A DNA stretch of 64,000 nucleotides from Bacillota bacterium (GTDB taxonomy: Bacteria > Bacillota > Clostridia > Christensenellales > Borkfalkiaceae), in NCBI GenBank assembly GCA_003343995.1, contig QAKE01000014.1, positions 1 through 64,000 of the forward strand, given 5' to 3'. Below are positions 1-8,584 of this stretch, piece by piece. Numbering within the stretch: position 1 is the stretch's first letter; every line of letters begins with the position of its first letter. The notes beneath the pieces were generated by a model that ran no database searches, was not told the origin of the DNA, and saw nothing but the letters and a program-made list of their open reading frames with translations. Made by a program: the position numbers and the translations under genes.

Positions 1-750
1 CAGGAACGTAAAAAGTCGGTTGCAAAAGGCAGAAAAACAAAAATCGGATTTACACATCCTTTGTCGGGGTTTCTTGTTTGTGCCGATTGCGGGAATAAAA
101 TGAAACTATGTGCGACGGTCAGCCGCAATACGGGAAAACGGTTTTACCATTTTGATTGCGGTCATCATATTCGGTATGGCAAAGCGTATTGCTTTTCGCA
201 CTACATCTCGGCAAATATCTTGGAGGAGATTGTGCTTGATGATATACGGGAAATGGCACAAAGAATTGTTCTTGACGAAAAGGCTATCCGTGAGGAATTT
301 ATACGCCATAATGCCGAACTTGCAGACAATGCCGTGAACGCCGCAAACAAAGAATTACAGGGAAAGCGGAAACGTATTGAAGAACTATCCCGCCTTATGC
401 AAATCGCTTACGAGGACAGGCTTAAAGGCAAAATGCCCGAGGATATCTGCATTGGCTTCATCCAAAAATATTCGGCAGAGCAAAAGGCTCTTAAAACGGA
501 AATTACTGAACTTGAAACAAAACTGAATGAGTCGGAAAGCGCACGGCAAAGCGCAGATGAGTTTATACGCAGCATAAAAAAATATCTTAAAGCACCCGAG
601 CTTACCCGTGAAATGTGCTATGAACTGATTGAGCGTATCGTCATCGGCGGACATCCGAAACACACAGGCAAAGAACGCGAGGTTGATATTGTCTATAAAG
701 TCGATATTGCTTCCGTTCTGCGCCATAAACTCAATAATCTTAAAAAATAA
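1..750 (+). CDS. Large serine recombinase, C-terminal part (5' end outside window)
   Basis: The reading frame is open from base 1, so the N-terminal catalytic serine domain lies outside the window; 249 residues remain. Seen: a recombinase zinc-ribbon with cysteines at visible residues 27, 30, 53 and 64, then a Lys/Glu-rich coiled coil at roughly 110-190, then the usual C-terminal beta segment (LIERIVIGG). This order is characteristic of large serine recombinases (TnpX/TndX and phage integrase type), which catalyse excision and integration of conjugative transposons and phages. An internal TTG at 61 is not a plausible start because the zinc-ribbon context continues upstream of it. The gene marks the end of a mobile element extending to the left. 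Family call is firm; the element type is unknown. Confidence 0.9.
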   Translation, partial: QERKKSVAKGRKTKIGFTHPLSGFLVCADCGNKMKLCATVSRNTGKRFYHFDCGHHIRYGKAYCFSHYISANILEEIVLDDIREMAQRIVLDEKAIREEFIRHNAELADNAVNAANKELQGKRKRIEELSRLMQIAYEDRLKGKMPEDICIGFIQKYSAEQKALKTEITELETKLNESESARQSADEFIRSIKKYLKAPELTREMCYELIERIVIGGHPKHTGKEREVDIVYKVDIASVLRHKLNNLKK

Positions 751-838
751 AGATAAGCGTATGGGGTTGACTGCTCATACGCATTTACTATGTCCACTCT
801 ATCAATTTTTGAAGTGTCCATAAAAATGTGTTACAACA

Positions 839-883
839 CTCGCATAAAAGGAATTTGTACTTTTACCAAATTCTAAATGCGAG
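839..883. repeat. Nested inverted repeat, possible attachment site
   Basis: Outer arms CTCGCAT (839-845) and ATGCGAG (877-883) enclose inner arms GAATTTG (851-857) and CAAATTC (867-873). Total length of 45 bp with dyad symmetry resembles the size and imperfect symmetry of serine-recombinase att sites, and it lies 89 bases after the recombinase stop. Attachment function is inference; it could also be a transcription stop or regulatory hairpin. Confidence 0.4.
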
Positions 884-1054
884 CACAGCATAAAAAACGA
901 ATCGCTTTTTATGAATAAAACTACCGTACCATTAAAATATAAAGTTTGTTTCGCGATTATATTATATCATACTCGTAATCAACATGCAAATAATTTTATG
1001 TTCTTTGTTGTTTTTACTTCATGTTTTACCAAAAATGACATAAATTTATTAAAA

Positions 1055-1083
1055 TTGACAAAGCATTCGGATTGTGTTACAAT
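1055..1083 (+). promoter_or_regulatory. Sigma-A-type promoter of AraC gene
   Basis: TTGACA (1055-1060) and TACAAT (1078-1083) are separated by 17 bases. The downstream gene starts at 1119 behind a GGAGGG ribosome site. Confidence 0.8.
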
Positions 1084-1118
1084 AGTTTCGATAAAGGTTT
1101 TACAACCTCGGAGGGAAA

Positions 1119-1943
1119 ATGAAACTCGACAGACTCACCCCGTTCAACGGGCAGTTTACCGCCGCCTATTACGTCGGCGCCCGACCGCATTACAACGCAA
1201 ATTGGGAAATCAGCCTGTTTATCGAAGGCGAATCGCTCAACAGCTATAACGGCACGGACTTTAAGGCGGTATACGGCTCGGTTTTTTTGACGGGTACGAA
1301 ATACACGCACAAAATCATCGCCGAAACGACGAAACACCTGCACCGCGACATTTACATCACCGACGAGGAAATGCGGCATTTTTGCGCGTTTTACCGCGGC
1401 GTGAATTTATACCGTTTGATTTCCGAACGGGAAACCGCCATAAAAATCCAAGTGCCGGCGGGCACGTTCAAGGATATCGTCGCCGACCTTTCTTCCATAG
1501 AAATGCTGCCGAACACCCCCGTGGAACTGCCGACAAAGAAAAATTTTATCGATTCGATCGCTATTTATCTTTTGAGCTTTATTCCGAAAAACGAATATTT
1601 TCAGCGGCGGAACATGCCCGCGTGGCTGGACGAATTTATGCAAAAACTCGCGCACCCCGAAAATTTTACGCAAAAGGTATATCAGCTGACGGCGGCGACG
1701 GGGTATTCCCATTCGCAGTTGGCGAGAATATTTAAAAAATATACGGGGTTCACCTTGTTTGAATATATCGATAACTTAAAGCTGAACTACGCGCTGACGA
1801 TGCTGCAGACCACCGAAGAAAGCGTACTCGATATTTCCATAACGCTGGGATACGACAGTTTAAGTTATTTTATCAAGCGGTTTAAAAACGCCTACGGCAT
1901 CACGCCGCAAAAACTGCGCGCCATGATCAAGAACCGCGTTTAA
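1119..1943 (+). CDS. AraC family transcriptional regulator
   Basis: 274 residues. The N-terminal part (about 1-120) looks like a cupin-type effector domain. The C-terminal ~95 residues (from about 180) form the double helix-turn-helix of AraC/XylS proteins, ending in the conserved FKNAYGITPQKLR type motif. The ATG at 1119 follows GGAGGG and a near-consensus promoter. It converges on the surface-protein gene at 2016-4148, and a shared terminator separates them. AraC proteins of this build usually activate carbohydrate genes; the target here is unproven, but the beta-helix and sugar genes downstream are candidates. Confidence 0.88.
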   Translation: MKLDRLTPFNGQFTAAYYVGARPHYNANWEISLFIEGESLNSYNGTDFKAVYGSVFLTGTKYTHKIIAETTKHLHRDIYITDEEMRHFCAFYRGVNLYRLISERETAIKIQVPAGTFKDIVADLSSIEMLPNTPVELPTKKNFIDSIAIYLLSFIPKNEYFQRRNMPAWLDEFMQKLAHPENFTQKVYQLTAATGYSHSQLARIFKKYTGFTLFEYIDNLKLNYALTMLQTTEESVLDISITLGYDSLSYFIKRFKNAYGITPQKLRAMIKNRV

Positions 1944-1975
1944 CCGATTTCCCCGCACACGCCCCCATAATAAAT

Positions 1976-2010
1976 AAAAAACCCGCCCGAAAATCTCGGG
2001 CGAGTTTTTA
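1976..2010. terminator. Bidirectional intrinsic terminator
   Basis: Stem CCCGCCCGA / TCGGGCGAG with A-run on the left and T-run on the right; it serves the convergent AraC and surface-protein genes. Confidence 0.75.
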
Positions 2011-2015
2011 TGTTT

Positions 2016-4148
2016 TTACGCTTTCAAAATAACCATTTCGTCGATATACATTTTCCAGAAACAATTGCCAGCATCGGCAGTTGTTTTTAACAAGCGAATA
2101 CCGTAATGACCAATCGTTTTCAGCGTTTGCGTATCTTCCGCAGAAAGCGTAACCGTTATCCATTCACCGGCAGAAACGGGTTTATCATAGCCGGAAAGAT
2201 ATTTATTAGCCTCTCCGTTATATAACGATTGATAAGTAAAGCTATCACTTCCGGTTTCATGCTTATTGATATAGAAAGTAATGCTGAACATATCGCCTTC
2301 TTTGATTTGCGCAAGCTGCTCCTCGGTAAATGCAAACTGCACCACACTCCAAAATCCGTCTACATGCCCCCAAACTTCCATACAAGACCGTTTGTCGTAT
2401 GAAGACGCGATAACTTTTTGCACTATATTAACGCCGCCGAGAGGGCAAGTATATTCGGGCAGTACCGCGTCCTCAAAATCAAAAAATACGACCTTTTCTT
2501 TCGCGCTGACGACGTTGACGACGACCTCCGTTTCGCGGTAACCGTCGGCAGAAATTTTAACGACGAGTTTATGCTCGCCTTCCGCAAAATTCGCGGGGAG
2601 CGCGTCGATCGCTTCGCCGTTTAAGGAAACGGGCGCCAGCTTGAAGTTTGTAAGCCCCGCCGTGTTGAAAATCGCTTTTACGCTGTCAACGGAAACGGCG
2701 TCCGTCGGTTTTACGTTCATGGCTTTTTCCACGTGGAAATTCGCGTACTGCACGATATATTGACGATTTGTAATTCCCGTACCGTGCAACTCCACATAAG
2801 CGCGCAAACCGCCGCCTTCGTTAAGCATTTCCTGCGTTTCTTCCGCATCGAGAACAACTTCTATCCACTCATTCGTCGGCAACCACTCTACCCCCCAATT
2901 ATCCGAATAACAACAATCGAAATGTTTACCTTTATCCGTCAACCAAGTAGATCTGAATTTGTACCGATCAGTATCACATGTATTCGGAACGATGCGGAAG
3001 GAAAATTTAACGGTATCGCCAATGTTTATCTGCGAAAGAAAACTATCGCCGAACCGCAATTCCGTCGTGGTATACAATTGATCCTGCCCGTTAAGCACTT
3101 GCAACGCACTGCCGTATTCATCCGTGGTGATAGCGGAAACCGTTCCCGTTCCTTCGACAAGCGTTGCCGAGTAATCCCCCGCCGCAAAATCGACCGCGCC
3201 GAGTTTGGGCATAACGTATTTGTCGATAACGGCGTTTTCCACGCCCGCCGTCACAGTGACAGCCGCGATTTTGCCCGCATAAGCGCCCAGCCCGATATAC
3301 GCGCCCTGTTGCGCGGCGTCGAAGCTTTTCACCACGCTTTCCGTGCCGTCCGCAAACGAAACGGTTACCGTGGCGGCGTTTGTCACGTCAAAATAAAGCG
3401 CCTTGCTTTCGCCGACGACGAACTGCGGAGAGGTAAACGAACCTTCGCTTTCCGTCCAGAGAACGCTGTCTGCGACTTGGTATTTATCGGCAAATCTGTC
3501 TATCTGCGCTTTGCCGGCTTCGTCGAGGGCGTTATATTCTTCCGTACCCTTCATGGCGAGCGCGATCTGCGTTAAGGAACGCACGCTTTCGCTTCCCTCG
3601 TTCAGGGCGTAAACCACGGTATCGCCCTCCGCGCCCGTATACTTATAATACGCGCTTGCCGCCATCGGGCGGTTAAAGTTGTTTGCCGTAATATCCACCA
3701 CGGAACCGGCGAACACGACGTAATCTTCCGCGGTTTCCTTGTCCGCCGCCTTAAACGTGTATTGCTCGATTTCCGCCGCGGAATAGGTAATGTTCGCCGC
3801 GGAAGCGTCCTCCAGCACGGGATAGTCCGCGCTCAGCAGATCCTGCGGCGCGATGAGCACGCCGAGCTCCAAATTTTCGTACCCCTTAACGGTTTCGAAT
3901 ACGGAGCTTTTCATACCCGCAATAAAGCGGATTCCGCTGTTATCGGCGCGGCGCAAAGCCGCGCCGTTCGCCATGGCGAAGTCCGCCGCCGTGTTTTCCG
4001 TTTCTTTGGCGAAATCGTATTCGTAAAAATACTGCGTTTCCGCGGGCTCGGCTTTCGCCTGCCCCGCCGTGAAAAAGCAGAGCGGCAGCGCCAGCGCGGC
4101 GCACGCCGTAAGGGAAATCAACCACTTGCTTTTATTCTTCGTTTTCAT
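2016..4148 (-). CDS. Secreted multidomain surface protein
   Basis: 710 residues from ATG at 4148, chosen over an upstream in-frame start because GAGGGAAA precedes it and the protein then begins with a classic signal peptide (about 1-33, Lys-rich start, hydrophobic core, AKA cleavage site). Residues ~35-220 carry a GIRF-type motif and resemble an uncharacterised domain I recall from many Clostridia Ig-like surface proteins (recollection, not searched). Two beta-sandwich, carbohydrate-binding-like segments follow at ~320-470 and ~560-710. No sortase motif or C-terminal membrane helix is visible, so it may be released or held by binding. The stop of the small peptide gene at 4160-4300 lies 11 bases upstream, indicating co-transcription. 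Glycan binding is inference. Confidence 0.75.
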   Translation of the reverse strand: MKTKNKSKWLISLTACAALALPLCFFTAGQAKAEPAETQYFYEYDFAKETENTAADFAMANGAALRRADNSGIRFIAGMKSSVFETVKGYENLELGVLIAPQDLLSADYPVLEDASAANITYSAAEIEQYTFKAADKETAEDYVVFAGSVVDITANNFNRPMAASAYYKYTGAEGDTVVYALNEGSESVRSLTQIALAMKGTEEYNALDEAGKAQIDRFADKYQVADSVLWTESEGSFTSPQFVVGESKALYFDVTNAATVTVSFADGTESVVKSFDAAQQGAYIGLGAYAGKIAAVTVTAGVENAVIDKYVMPKLGAVDFAAGDYSATLVEGTGTVSAITTDEYGSALQVLNGQDQLYTTTELRFGDSFLSQINIGDTVKFSFRIVPNTCDTDRYKFRSTWLTDKGKHFDCCYSDNWGVEWLPTNEWIEVVLDAEETQEMLNEGGGLRAYVELHGTGITNRQYIVQYANFHVEKAMNVKPTDAVSVDSVKAIFNTAGLTNFKLAPVSLNGEAIDALPANFAEGEHKLVVKISADGYRETEVVVNVVSAKEKVVFFDFEDAVLPEYTCPLGGVNIVQKVIASSYDKRSCMEVWGHVDGFWSVVQFAFTEEQLAQIKEGDMFSITFYINKHETGSDSFTYQSLYNGEANKYLSGYDKPVSAGEWITVTLSAEDTQTLKTIGHYGIRLLKTTADAGNCFWKMYIDEMVILKA

Positions 4149-4159
4149 GTTTTCCCTCC

Positions 4160-4300
4160 TCAACCGTTCCACTCGTTCCAAGAATCCGGCTGCGATTCAA
4201 ATTTATCGTCCAGCGGATCGCTGTTGCCCGACGCCAGAACGACGTCGCACTGCCTGCCGAAACGGATGATTTCCAGCTCCGGCGATTGATAATTTTTCAT
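4160..4300 (-). CDS. 46-residue acidic peptide preceding surface protein
   Basis: Found by reading the gap: ATG at 4300 behind a strong AAGGAGGAG site, 46 codons, TGA at 4160-4162. The product starts MKNYQSPELEIIRF, has one Cys at residue 18, a DVVLASGNSD centre, and an Asp/Glu/Trp-rich tail ending NEWNG. No signal peptide or membrane segment is seen. The strong ribosome site and the 11-base spacing to the surface-protein start make it very likely translated. Function is unknown. Short peptides of the form Y-x-x-P-E-[IL]-x-[IL] with an acidic tail occur in other Clostridia as far as I recall, but I cannot check this. A RiPP precursor is possible but no maturation enzyme is nearby. Confidence 0.75.
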   Translation of the reverse strand: MKNYQSPELEIIRFGRQCDVVLASGNSDPLDDKFESQPDSWNEWNG

Positions 4301-4613
4301 TCAATCTCCTCCTTAAAAAATGCATCGGCGAAAACTTGTCCTCCGAACATATCTTTACATTATCGTTATATCATAACCGCAAGGGCGTTTCTATTGCTTT
4401 TAACTCAAAAAATAGCGTTTTCGTATCATTTTTAAATTTGCGCGATTTTTCGCAAAATCGTTTTAAATACGCAAATACAAGAAAAAAACGCACTAAAAGC
4501 GCGTTTTTTATCGATTTTACGGTGAAATTTTAAAAAATAAATCGCCGCCGATAAATTTTTTTATCGGCGGCGATAGCGCTTTCATAGCGTTTGCGCAAAT
4601 TTTATAAAGCCGT
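4301..4613. other. Intergenic region with terminators
   Basis: AT-rich and without a supported gene. It contains the terminator of the beta-helix gene (4530-4574), a weaker hairpin with flanking A and T runs (4482-4506), a small stem CGATTTT/AAAATCG (4443-4460), and presumably the promoter for the leftward peptide/surface-protein operon. I could not identify a well-spaced promoter for that operon. Confidence 0.6.
4530..4574 (-). terminator. Intrinsic terminator after beta-helix gene
   Basis: Perfect stem TCGCCGCCGATAA / TTATCGGCGGCGA followed on the minus strand by a T-rich tract (A-run 4532-4537). Confidence 0.8.
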
Positions 4614-5825
4614 TTAACGCTCCGCGCGGTTTTTAACGGCGCCGCTGCCCGCAAGCAGACAGTCGCCGCCCGCGTCCACGCCGTCCAAAACGAGCGTACC
4701 GATACGCCCTTCGTTTTTGATGAACGGCATCGGCTTGCCCGTGGCGTTCGTTTGCTTTGCGGAACGCACCGTCATCTTGCCGATGGCGGCGTTCTCCCAA
4801 ATCCCGATGGTTTCGGCGGCAAAATTATCCTCGTCGCGGTGAATGTTGGCAAAATCGATGCTGCCGATATCCACGTTTTTGCCGATCTGAATGAGCGGCG
4901 CCCAATGTCCCGCCACGTCCTTCGTGCCGTCGCAAAAGCGGGCGTACACGTTTTCGATGACGATATTGTCGAAATTGCCCCGCTCCGCCTTATCCTCGTA
5001 ATACTTCGTCATACATATGCAATACACGTAAAAACTGCCGTAGATGTCGCGGATATGGATATTTTTCAACGGCGTGCCCGCGGAGAGCATGCGCACCGCA
5101 CTGTGACAGCCTTCGGCGAAAATTCCGTCCACTTCCATGTTGAAAATGGGACCGTACAAGCTGTCGTCGGTGGTAAACGCCAGCAAATCGTCGTGACAGG
5201 CGCCCTTCAGATTGCGGAACGTGCCGTTTTTACAGCCGCCCTCGATGTGTATGCCGTCCATGTTCCAAAGCTTCGGACTGCCTTCGTTATAATCGAATAC
5301 GATATTGTCGAAGGAGAAATCCTCCGTATACGCGCACTGCACGCCGTACACCACGGGATTGACGATGGTCACGTTTCTGAAAATCAAATTTTTCACCGTG
5401 CAAAAACGGAAGCACATGCCGGTATAGCAGCCGCGGACGAGCGTTTTCGACGTCGTTTTATCGAACTGCAGCCGCTTCACTTCGTCGTCGAATTTCCTGC
5501 CCGTATCGGGGCTGGGGAAATGGTACGGGTTGGGCGACTGCTTGTTGTGGTTCATATCCCAGATGCCGCCGTTGACGCACACGTTTTTATTGCCTTTATC
5601 GAAATCGGCGTTTTCCAGCATGGCGCAGTTGGCGCCTTCTTTTAAAACGATGCGGGTAAACCTGCCGAGTTTCAATTCCTGATACGAATGGATTTTCAGC
5701 GTATTGCCGATCACGTAATGCTTTTCGGGCGCGGGCAGCGTAACGCGGCTCGCTCCGCCGTCCAGCATTTCCTGAATGGCGGGGAAGTCGTCGTCCGCGC
5801 CGTTGCCGTATAATTTATATTTCAT
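4614..5825 (-). CDS. Right-handed beta-helix protein (pectate lyase/GH28-like)
   Basis: 403 residues. Short repeated strands with N-G-[GT]-W, N-x-x-F and D-G-I-H-I-E motifs describe a parallel beta-helix as in polygalacturonases and pectate-lyase superfamily enzymes. There is no signal peptide, so it should act in the cytoplasm on imported oligosaccharides or be non-catalytic. Two ATGs are in tandem (5828 and 5825); the second has the better spacing (6 bases) from GGAG. The phosphohexomutase gene ends 50 bases upstream, so the two may be co-transcribed. Exact substrate cannot be told; a polyuronide or a host glycan is a guess. Confidence 0.75.
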   Translation of the reverse strand: MKYKLYGNGADDDFPAIQEMLDGGASRVTLPAPEKHYVIGNTLKIHSYQELKLGRFTRIVLKEGANCAMLENADFDKGNKNVCVNGGIWDMNHNKQSPNPYHFPSPDTGRKFDDEVKRLQFDKTTSKTLVRGCYTGMCFRFCTVKNLIFRNVTIVNPVVYGVQCAYTEDFSFDNIVFDYNEGSPKLWNMDGIHIEGGCKNGTFRNLKGACHDDLLAFTTDDSLYGPIFNMEVDGIFAEGCHSAVRMLSAGTPLKNIHIRDIYGSFYVYCICMTKYYEDKAERGNFDNIVIENVYARFCDGTKDVAGHWAPLIQIGKNVDIGSIDFANIHRDEDNFAAETIGIWENAAIGKMTVRSAKQTNATGKPMPFIKNEGRIGTLVLDGVDAGGDCLLAGSGAVKNRAER

Positions 5826-5875
5826 CATTTTCTCCTTTTGCGGTAGTTACCGCCAAATATCACCCCGTGTACGGC

Positions 5876-7513
5876 TTACGCCTTAAAAAATGCCGAAAGG
5901 TCGGCGTAAAGCGCGGCGTCCTCCTTCCCGCAGGAAGTGACGTACACCTTCAAAAGCGGCTCCGTGCCGGAAGGGCGCACCACCACGCCGGCGTTGCCCT
6001 CGAATTCCAGCGCGAGCACGTTGGAACGCGGCAAACCCGTCTTTTCCGATTGCAGATAATCGGTTGCCTTTATCACCTTTCTGCCCAAAAACGTCGCGCA
6101 ATCGCCGCGGAGGTTTTTCATCGTCTTTTCGATGTGCTCCTTGCCCGCCGCGCCGGCAAATTCAAAGGTCAGCAATTTATGGTAAAACTTGCCGTATTCG
6201 GCGTAAATTTCCTGCAGTCTGCCGAGCAGGGTTTTGCCCTCCGAAAGGTAGTGCGCCGCCGCATTGCAGACGGCGAGCACCGCCACGACGGCGTCCTTGT
6301 CGCGCACCTCGGTGCCGAGCAGATAGCCGTAGCTTTCCTCGAATCCCAACAAAAAGCGGTCCGCCTCCCCGCGCTGCTCCAAAAGCCCGATCTGTTCGCC
6401 GATATACTTGAACCCCGTGAGCACGTTGATCACGCTCGCGTCGTATTTTTCCGCGATGAGCTCCGCCAGCTTGGTGGTCACGATGGTTTTCACGATCACC
6501 GCCCTGTCGGTGGGCAGATTTTTCCGTTTCATGTCGGAAAGAAGGTAATCGGTCAGCAGCACGCCCACCTCGTTGCCGGTGAGCAGCTCGTAGCCGTTTT
6601 CCGTTTTCACCGCCACGCCCACGCGGTCGGCGTCGGGATCGGTGGCGAGCAGAATATCGCTGCCGTTCTTTTCCGCCTCCTTCAGCCCCAGCGCCAACGC
6701 CTCGCTCTTTTCGGGGTTGGGGTACGGGCAGGTGGGGAAATTGCCGTCGGGCACGCACTGCTCTTTCACGAGCTTCACTTCCGAAACCGCCGTTTTCAGC
6801 AGTTTGGGAATGATGCGGTACCCCGTGCCGTTGAGAGCGGTATACGTCACCTTCAGCGCGGAAGGTGACGCCTTGACGATGTTTTTCACGCCGCCGAGAT
6901 ATTTTTCCTCCACGGCGTCGGATGCGTAGACGATTTCGCCGGAAGATAAATATTCCTCAAACGCCTTCGGCTCTTTTCCGAAATAGGGCGTTTGATCGAT
7001 AAAGGAGGAAATCTCCTTCGCCGCGGCGTCCACGATCTGGCAGCCGTCGGAATTATACACCTTGTAGCCGTTGTATTTCGCGGGATTGTGGCTGGCGGTA
7101 ATCATCGCGCCCATATCGCACTTTTCTTCCCGCGTGAGGAAGGACAAAAAGGGCGTGGGCATCAATTCCTTCACGATAACGGTTTTCAGCCCGTTCGCCG
7201 CGAACGCGCGCGCCGCCGTTTTCGCAAAGAGTTCGGAATTGATGCGGCTGTCGTAGCTGACGGCGATTTTCTTCATGCCGTGCGCCTTCATATAGGCGGC
7301 GATGCCCTCGCTCGCCCGCGCCACGGTGTATACGTTCAGACAGTTCGTACCCACGCCGAGAATACCGCGCAGTCCACCCGTGCCGAATTCGAGGTCCTTA
7401 TAAAACCTGTCTTTCAACTCCGTTTCGTCCGTCAGCGCGGCAAGCTCCGCCTTGAGAATAGTATCTTTTACGTTTTCTTTCCATATATTTACGTTTTCTT
7501 TGTAATCCGCCAT
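5876..7513 (-). CDS. pgcA: Phosphoglucomutase/phosphomannomutase
   Basis: 545 residues. Alpha-D-phosphohexomutase motifs are all present: phosphoserine loop TASHNP (about residues 139-144), metal-binding DPDADR, sugar-binding GFEESYG, and phosphate-binding RPSGTEP near the C-terminus. It interconverts glucose-1-P and glucose-6-P (or the mannose equivalents), supplying nucleotide-sugar and envelope synthesis. The start at 7513 is supported by GGAAGGTG and by alignment of the family N-terminus; a 19-residue upstream extension has no ribosome site. The promoter at 7542-7570 gives it its own transcript. The symbol is by analogy to Bacillus. Confidence 0.92.
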   Translation of the reverse strand: MADYKENVNIWKENVKDTILKAELAALTDETELKDRFYKDLEFGTGGLRGILGVGTNCLNVYTVARASEGIAAYMKAHGMKKIAVSYDSRINSELFAKTAARAFAANGLKTVIVKELMPTPFLSFLTREEKCDMGAMITASHNPAKYNGYKVYNSDGCQIVDAAAKEISSFIDQTPYFGKEPKAFEEYLSSGEIVYASDAVEEKYLGGVKNIVKASPSALKVTYTALNGTGYRIIPKLLKTAVSEVKLVKEQCVPDGNFPTCPYPNPEKSEALALGLKEAEKNGSDILLATDPDADRVGVAVKTENGYELLTGNEVGVLLTDYLLSDMKRKNLPTDRAVIVKTIVTTKLAELIAEKYDASVINVLTGFKYIGEQIGLLEQRGEADRFLLGFEESYGYLLGTEVRDKDAVVAVLAVCNAAAHYLSEGKTLLGRLQEIYAEYGKFYHKLLTFEFAGAAGKEHIEKTMKNLRGDCATFLGRKVIKATDYLQSEKTGLPRSNVLALEFEGNAGVVVRPSGTEPLLKVYVTSCGKEDAALYADLSAFFKA

Positions 7514-7541
7514 AGTGCGCACCTTCCAATCGTTTTTTTCT

Positions 7542-7570
7542 ATTTTATCACAAGCGGAAAAATCCCGCAA
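7542..7570 (-). promoter_or_regulatory. Promoter of phosphohexomutase
   Basis: On the minus strand TTGCGG (7570-7565), 17-base spacer, TAAAAT (7547-7542); ATG follows at 7513. Confidence 0.7.
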
Positions 7571-7693
7571 CGGTATTTATGCGGTTTCTCGCCTAAAACG
7601 GGCGAATTTTCCACAAGTTTGCCTCGCGCCGCTGCCGCCGCCGGAATATCGCGCAAATTTTCCCCGTCCGCCGGAAACAAACCGGATTATCGG

Positions 7694-7730
7694 AAAATAA
7701 AAGCCGCGCCGACAAAACCGTCGGCGCGGC
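7694..7730 (-). terminator. Intrinsic terminator of the Gfo/Idh operon
   Basis: Stem GCCGCGCCGAC / GTCGGCGCGGC (7703-7713, 7720-7730) followed on the minus strand by a T-rich tract, directly after the isomerase stop at 7739. Confidence 0.8.
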
Positions 7731-7738
7731 AAATTTCG

Positions 7739-8584
7739 TTAAACGTTGCTTGCGACCATAAAGTCGTAGGCTTTGACGATGTCCTTTTCCGGATCGTCGC
7801 CCACCTCGCGCTCCACCGTGAGGAAACCGTTATAGCCGATTTCGCGGAGCGCCGCGAGATACGCGGGGAAATCCACGTCGCCCTCGCCGACGGGCGTTTC
7901 GATGAAATAATCGGCGACGTTAAGCGCCTCGATGCCGCCTTCCGCAAAGTGACCGTAAATCTTTCTCGGATCGGTCTTTTTCAGCATTTTTCCGTCCTTC
8001 AGGTGGGTGTGCACGATGTAATCTTTTAAAAGATGCACCGCCTCCACGGGATCCTGCCCCGCAACCATCACGAAGTTTGCGGGATCCAAGTTTACGCCTA
8101 CGCCCCCCTTCGTGTCCTGCACGAACTGCAGCAGCGTGGGCGCGATTTCCGGCCCCGTTTCGATGGCGAGCGTTACGCCGTGCTCCTTCGCGTACAAGCC
8201 GCACTCCGTCAGCGCGGAAAGCATTACGCCGTAACGCGGATCGTTTTTATCCGCGGGAATAACGCCGATATGGGTGGTGACGACGTGCGCGCCGAACTCT
8301 TCCGCCAGATCGACGATGCGTTTTGTTTTCTCCACGCGTTCGGCATTGCCTTCGGCAAGCTCGAACCCGTGTCCGCCCAAGTCGCCGCAAAGCGCGCTGA
8401 CGACGAGGTTGTTTTCCTTTAAAAGCTTTTTATACCGTTCCTTTTGCTCCGCCGTGAGATTTTCGGGGCTGAACGTGCCCGTCGTGGCGTAAATCTGCAC
8501 GCCGTCGAATCCCAGTCTGCCCGCCGCCGCAAGGCATTCCTCCAGCGGTTTTTTAAAGCAATCGGTGATCACTCCCTTCTTCAT
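7739..8584 (-). CDS. Sugar phosphate isomerase/epimerase, AP-endonuclease-like TIM barrel
   Basis: 281 residues of the xylose-isomerase-like TIM barrel superfamily (inositol and hexulose epimerases): LGFDGVQIYATTG near the start, ETGPE, NLDPANF and HTHLKDG strands with the metal-ligand acidic and His residues typical of the fold, ending at TVEREVG. It would isomerise or epimerise a keto-sugar or inositol-derived intermediate. The start overlaps the preceding oxidoreductase stop by four bases (ATGA), so translation is coupled. Last gene of a five-gene operon; substrate unknown. Confidence 0.85.
   Translation of the reverse strand: MKKGVITDCFKKPLEECLAAAGRLGFDGVQIYATTGTFSPENLTAEQKERYKKLLKENNLVVSALCGDLGGHGFELAEGNAERVEKTKRIVDLAEEFGAHVVTTHIGVIPADKNDPRYGVMLSALTECGLYAKEHGVTLAIETGPEIAPTLLQFVQDTKGGVGVNLDPANFVMVAGQDPVEAVHLLKDYIVHTHLKDGKMLKKTDPRKIYGHFAEGGIEALNVADYFIETPVGEGDVDFPAYLAALREIGYNGFLTVEREVGDDPEKDIVKAYDFMVASNV

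Larger units (their letters stand above)
751..1118. other. AT-rich junction between mobile element and chromosome
   Basis: This 368-base stretch has no convincing gene. It holds a 7-bp hairpin just after the recombinase stop (757-763 with 776-782), a nested 45-bp dyad at 839-883, a second dyad at 889-913, and the promoter of the following AraC gene at 1055-1083. It is visibly richer in A and T than the genes to its right, which fits an element end. Confidence 0.6.

Noticed and set aside
4160..4300. RiPP biosynthetic locus
   Set aside because: The short peptide is precursor-sized, but no radical SAM, YcaO, lanthionine or protease gene is adjacent.
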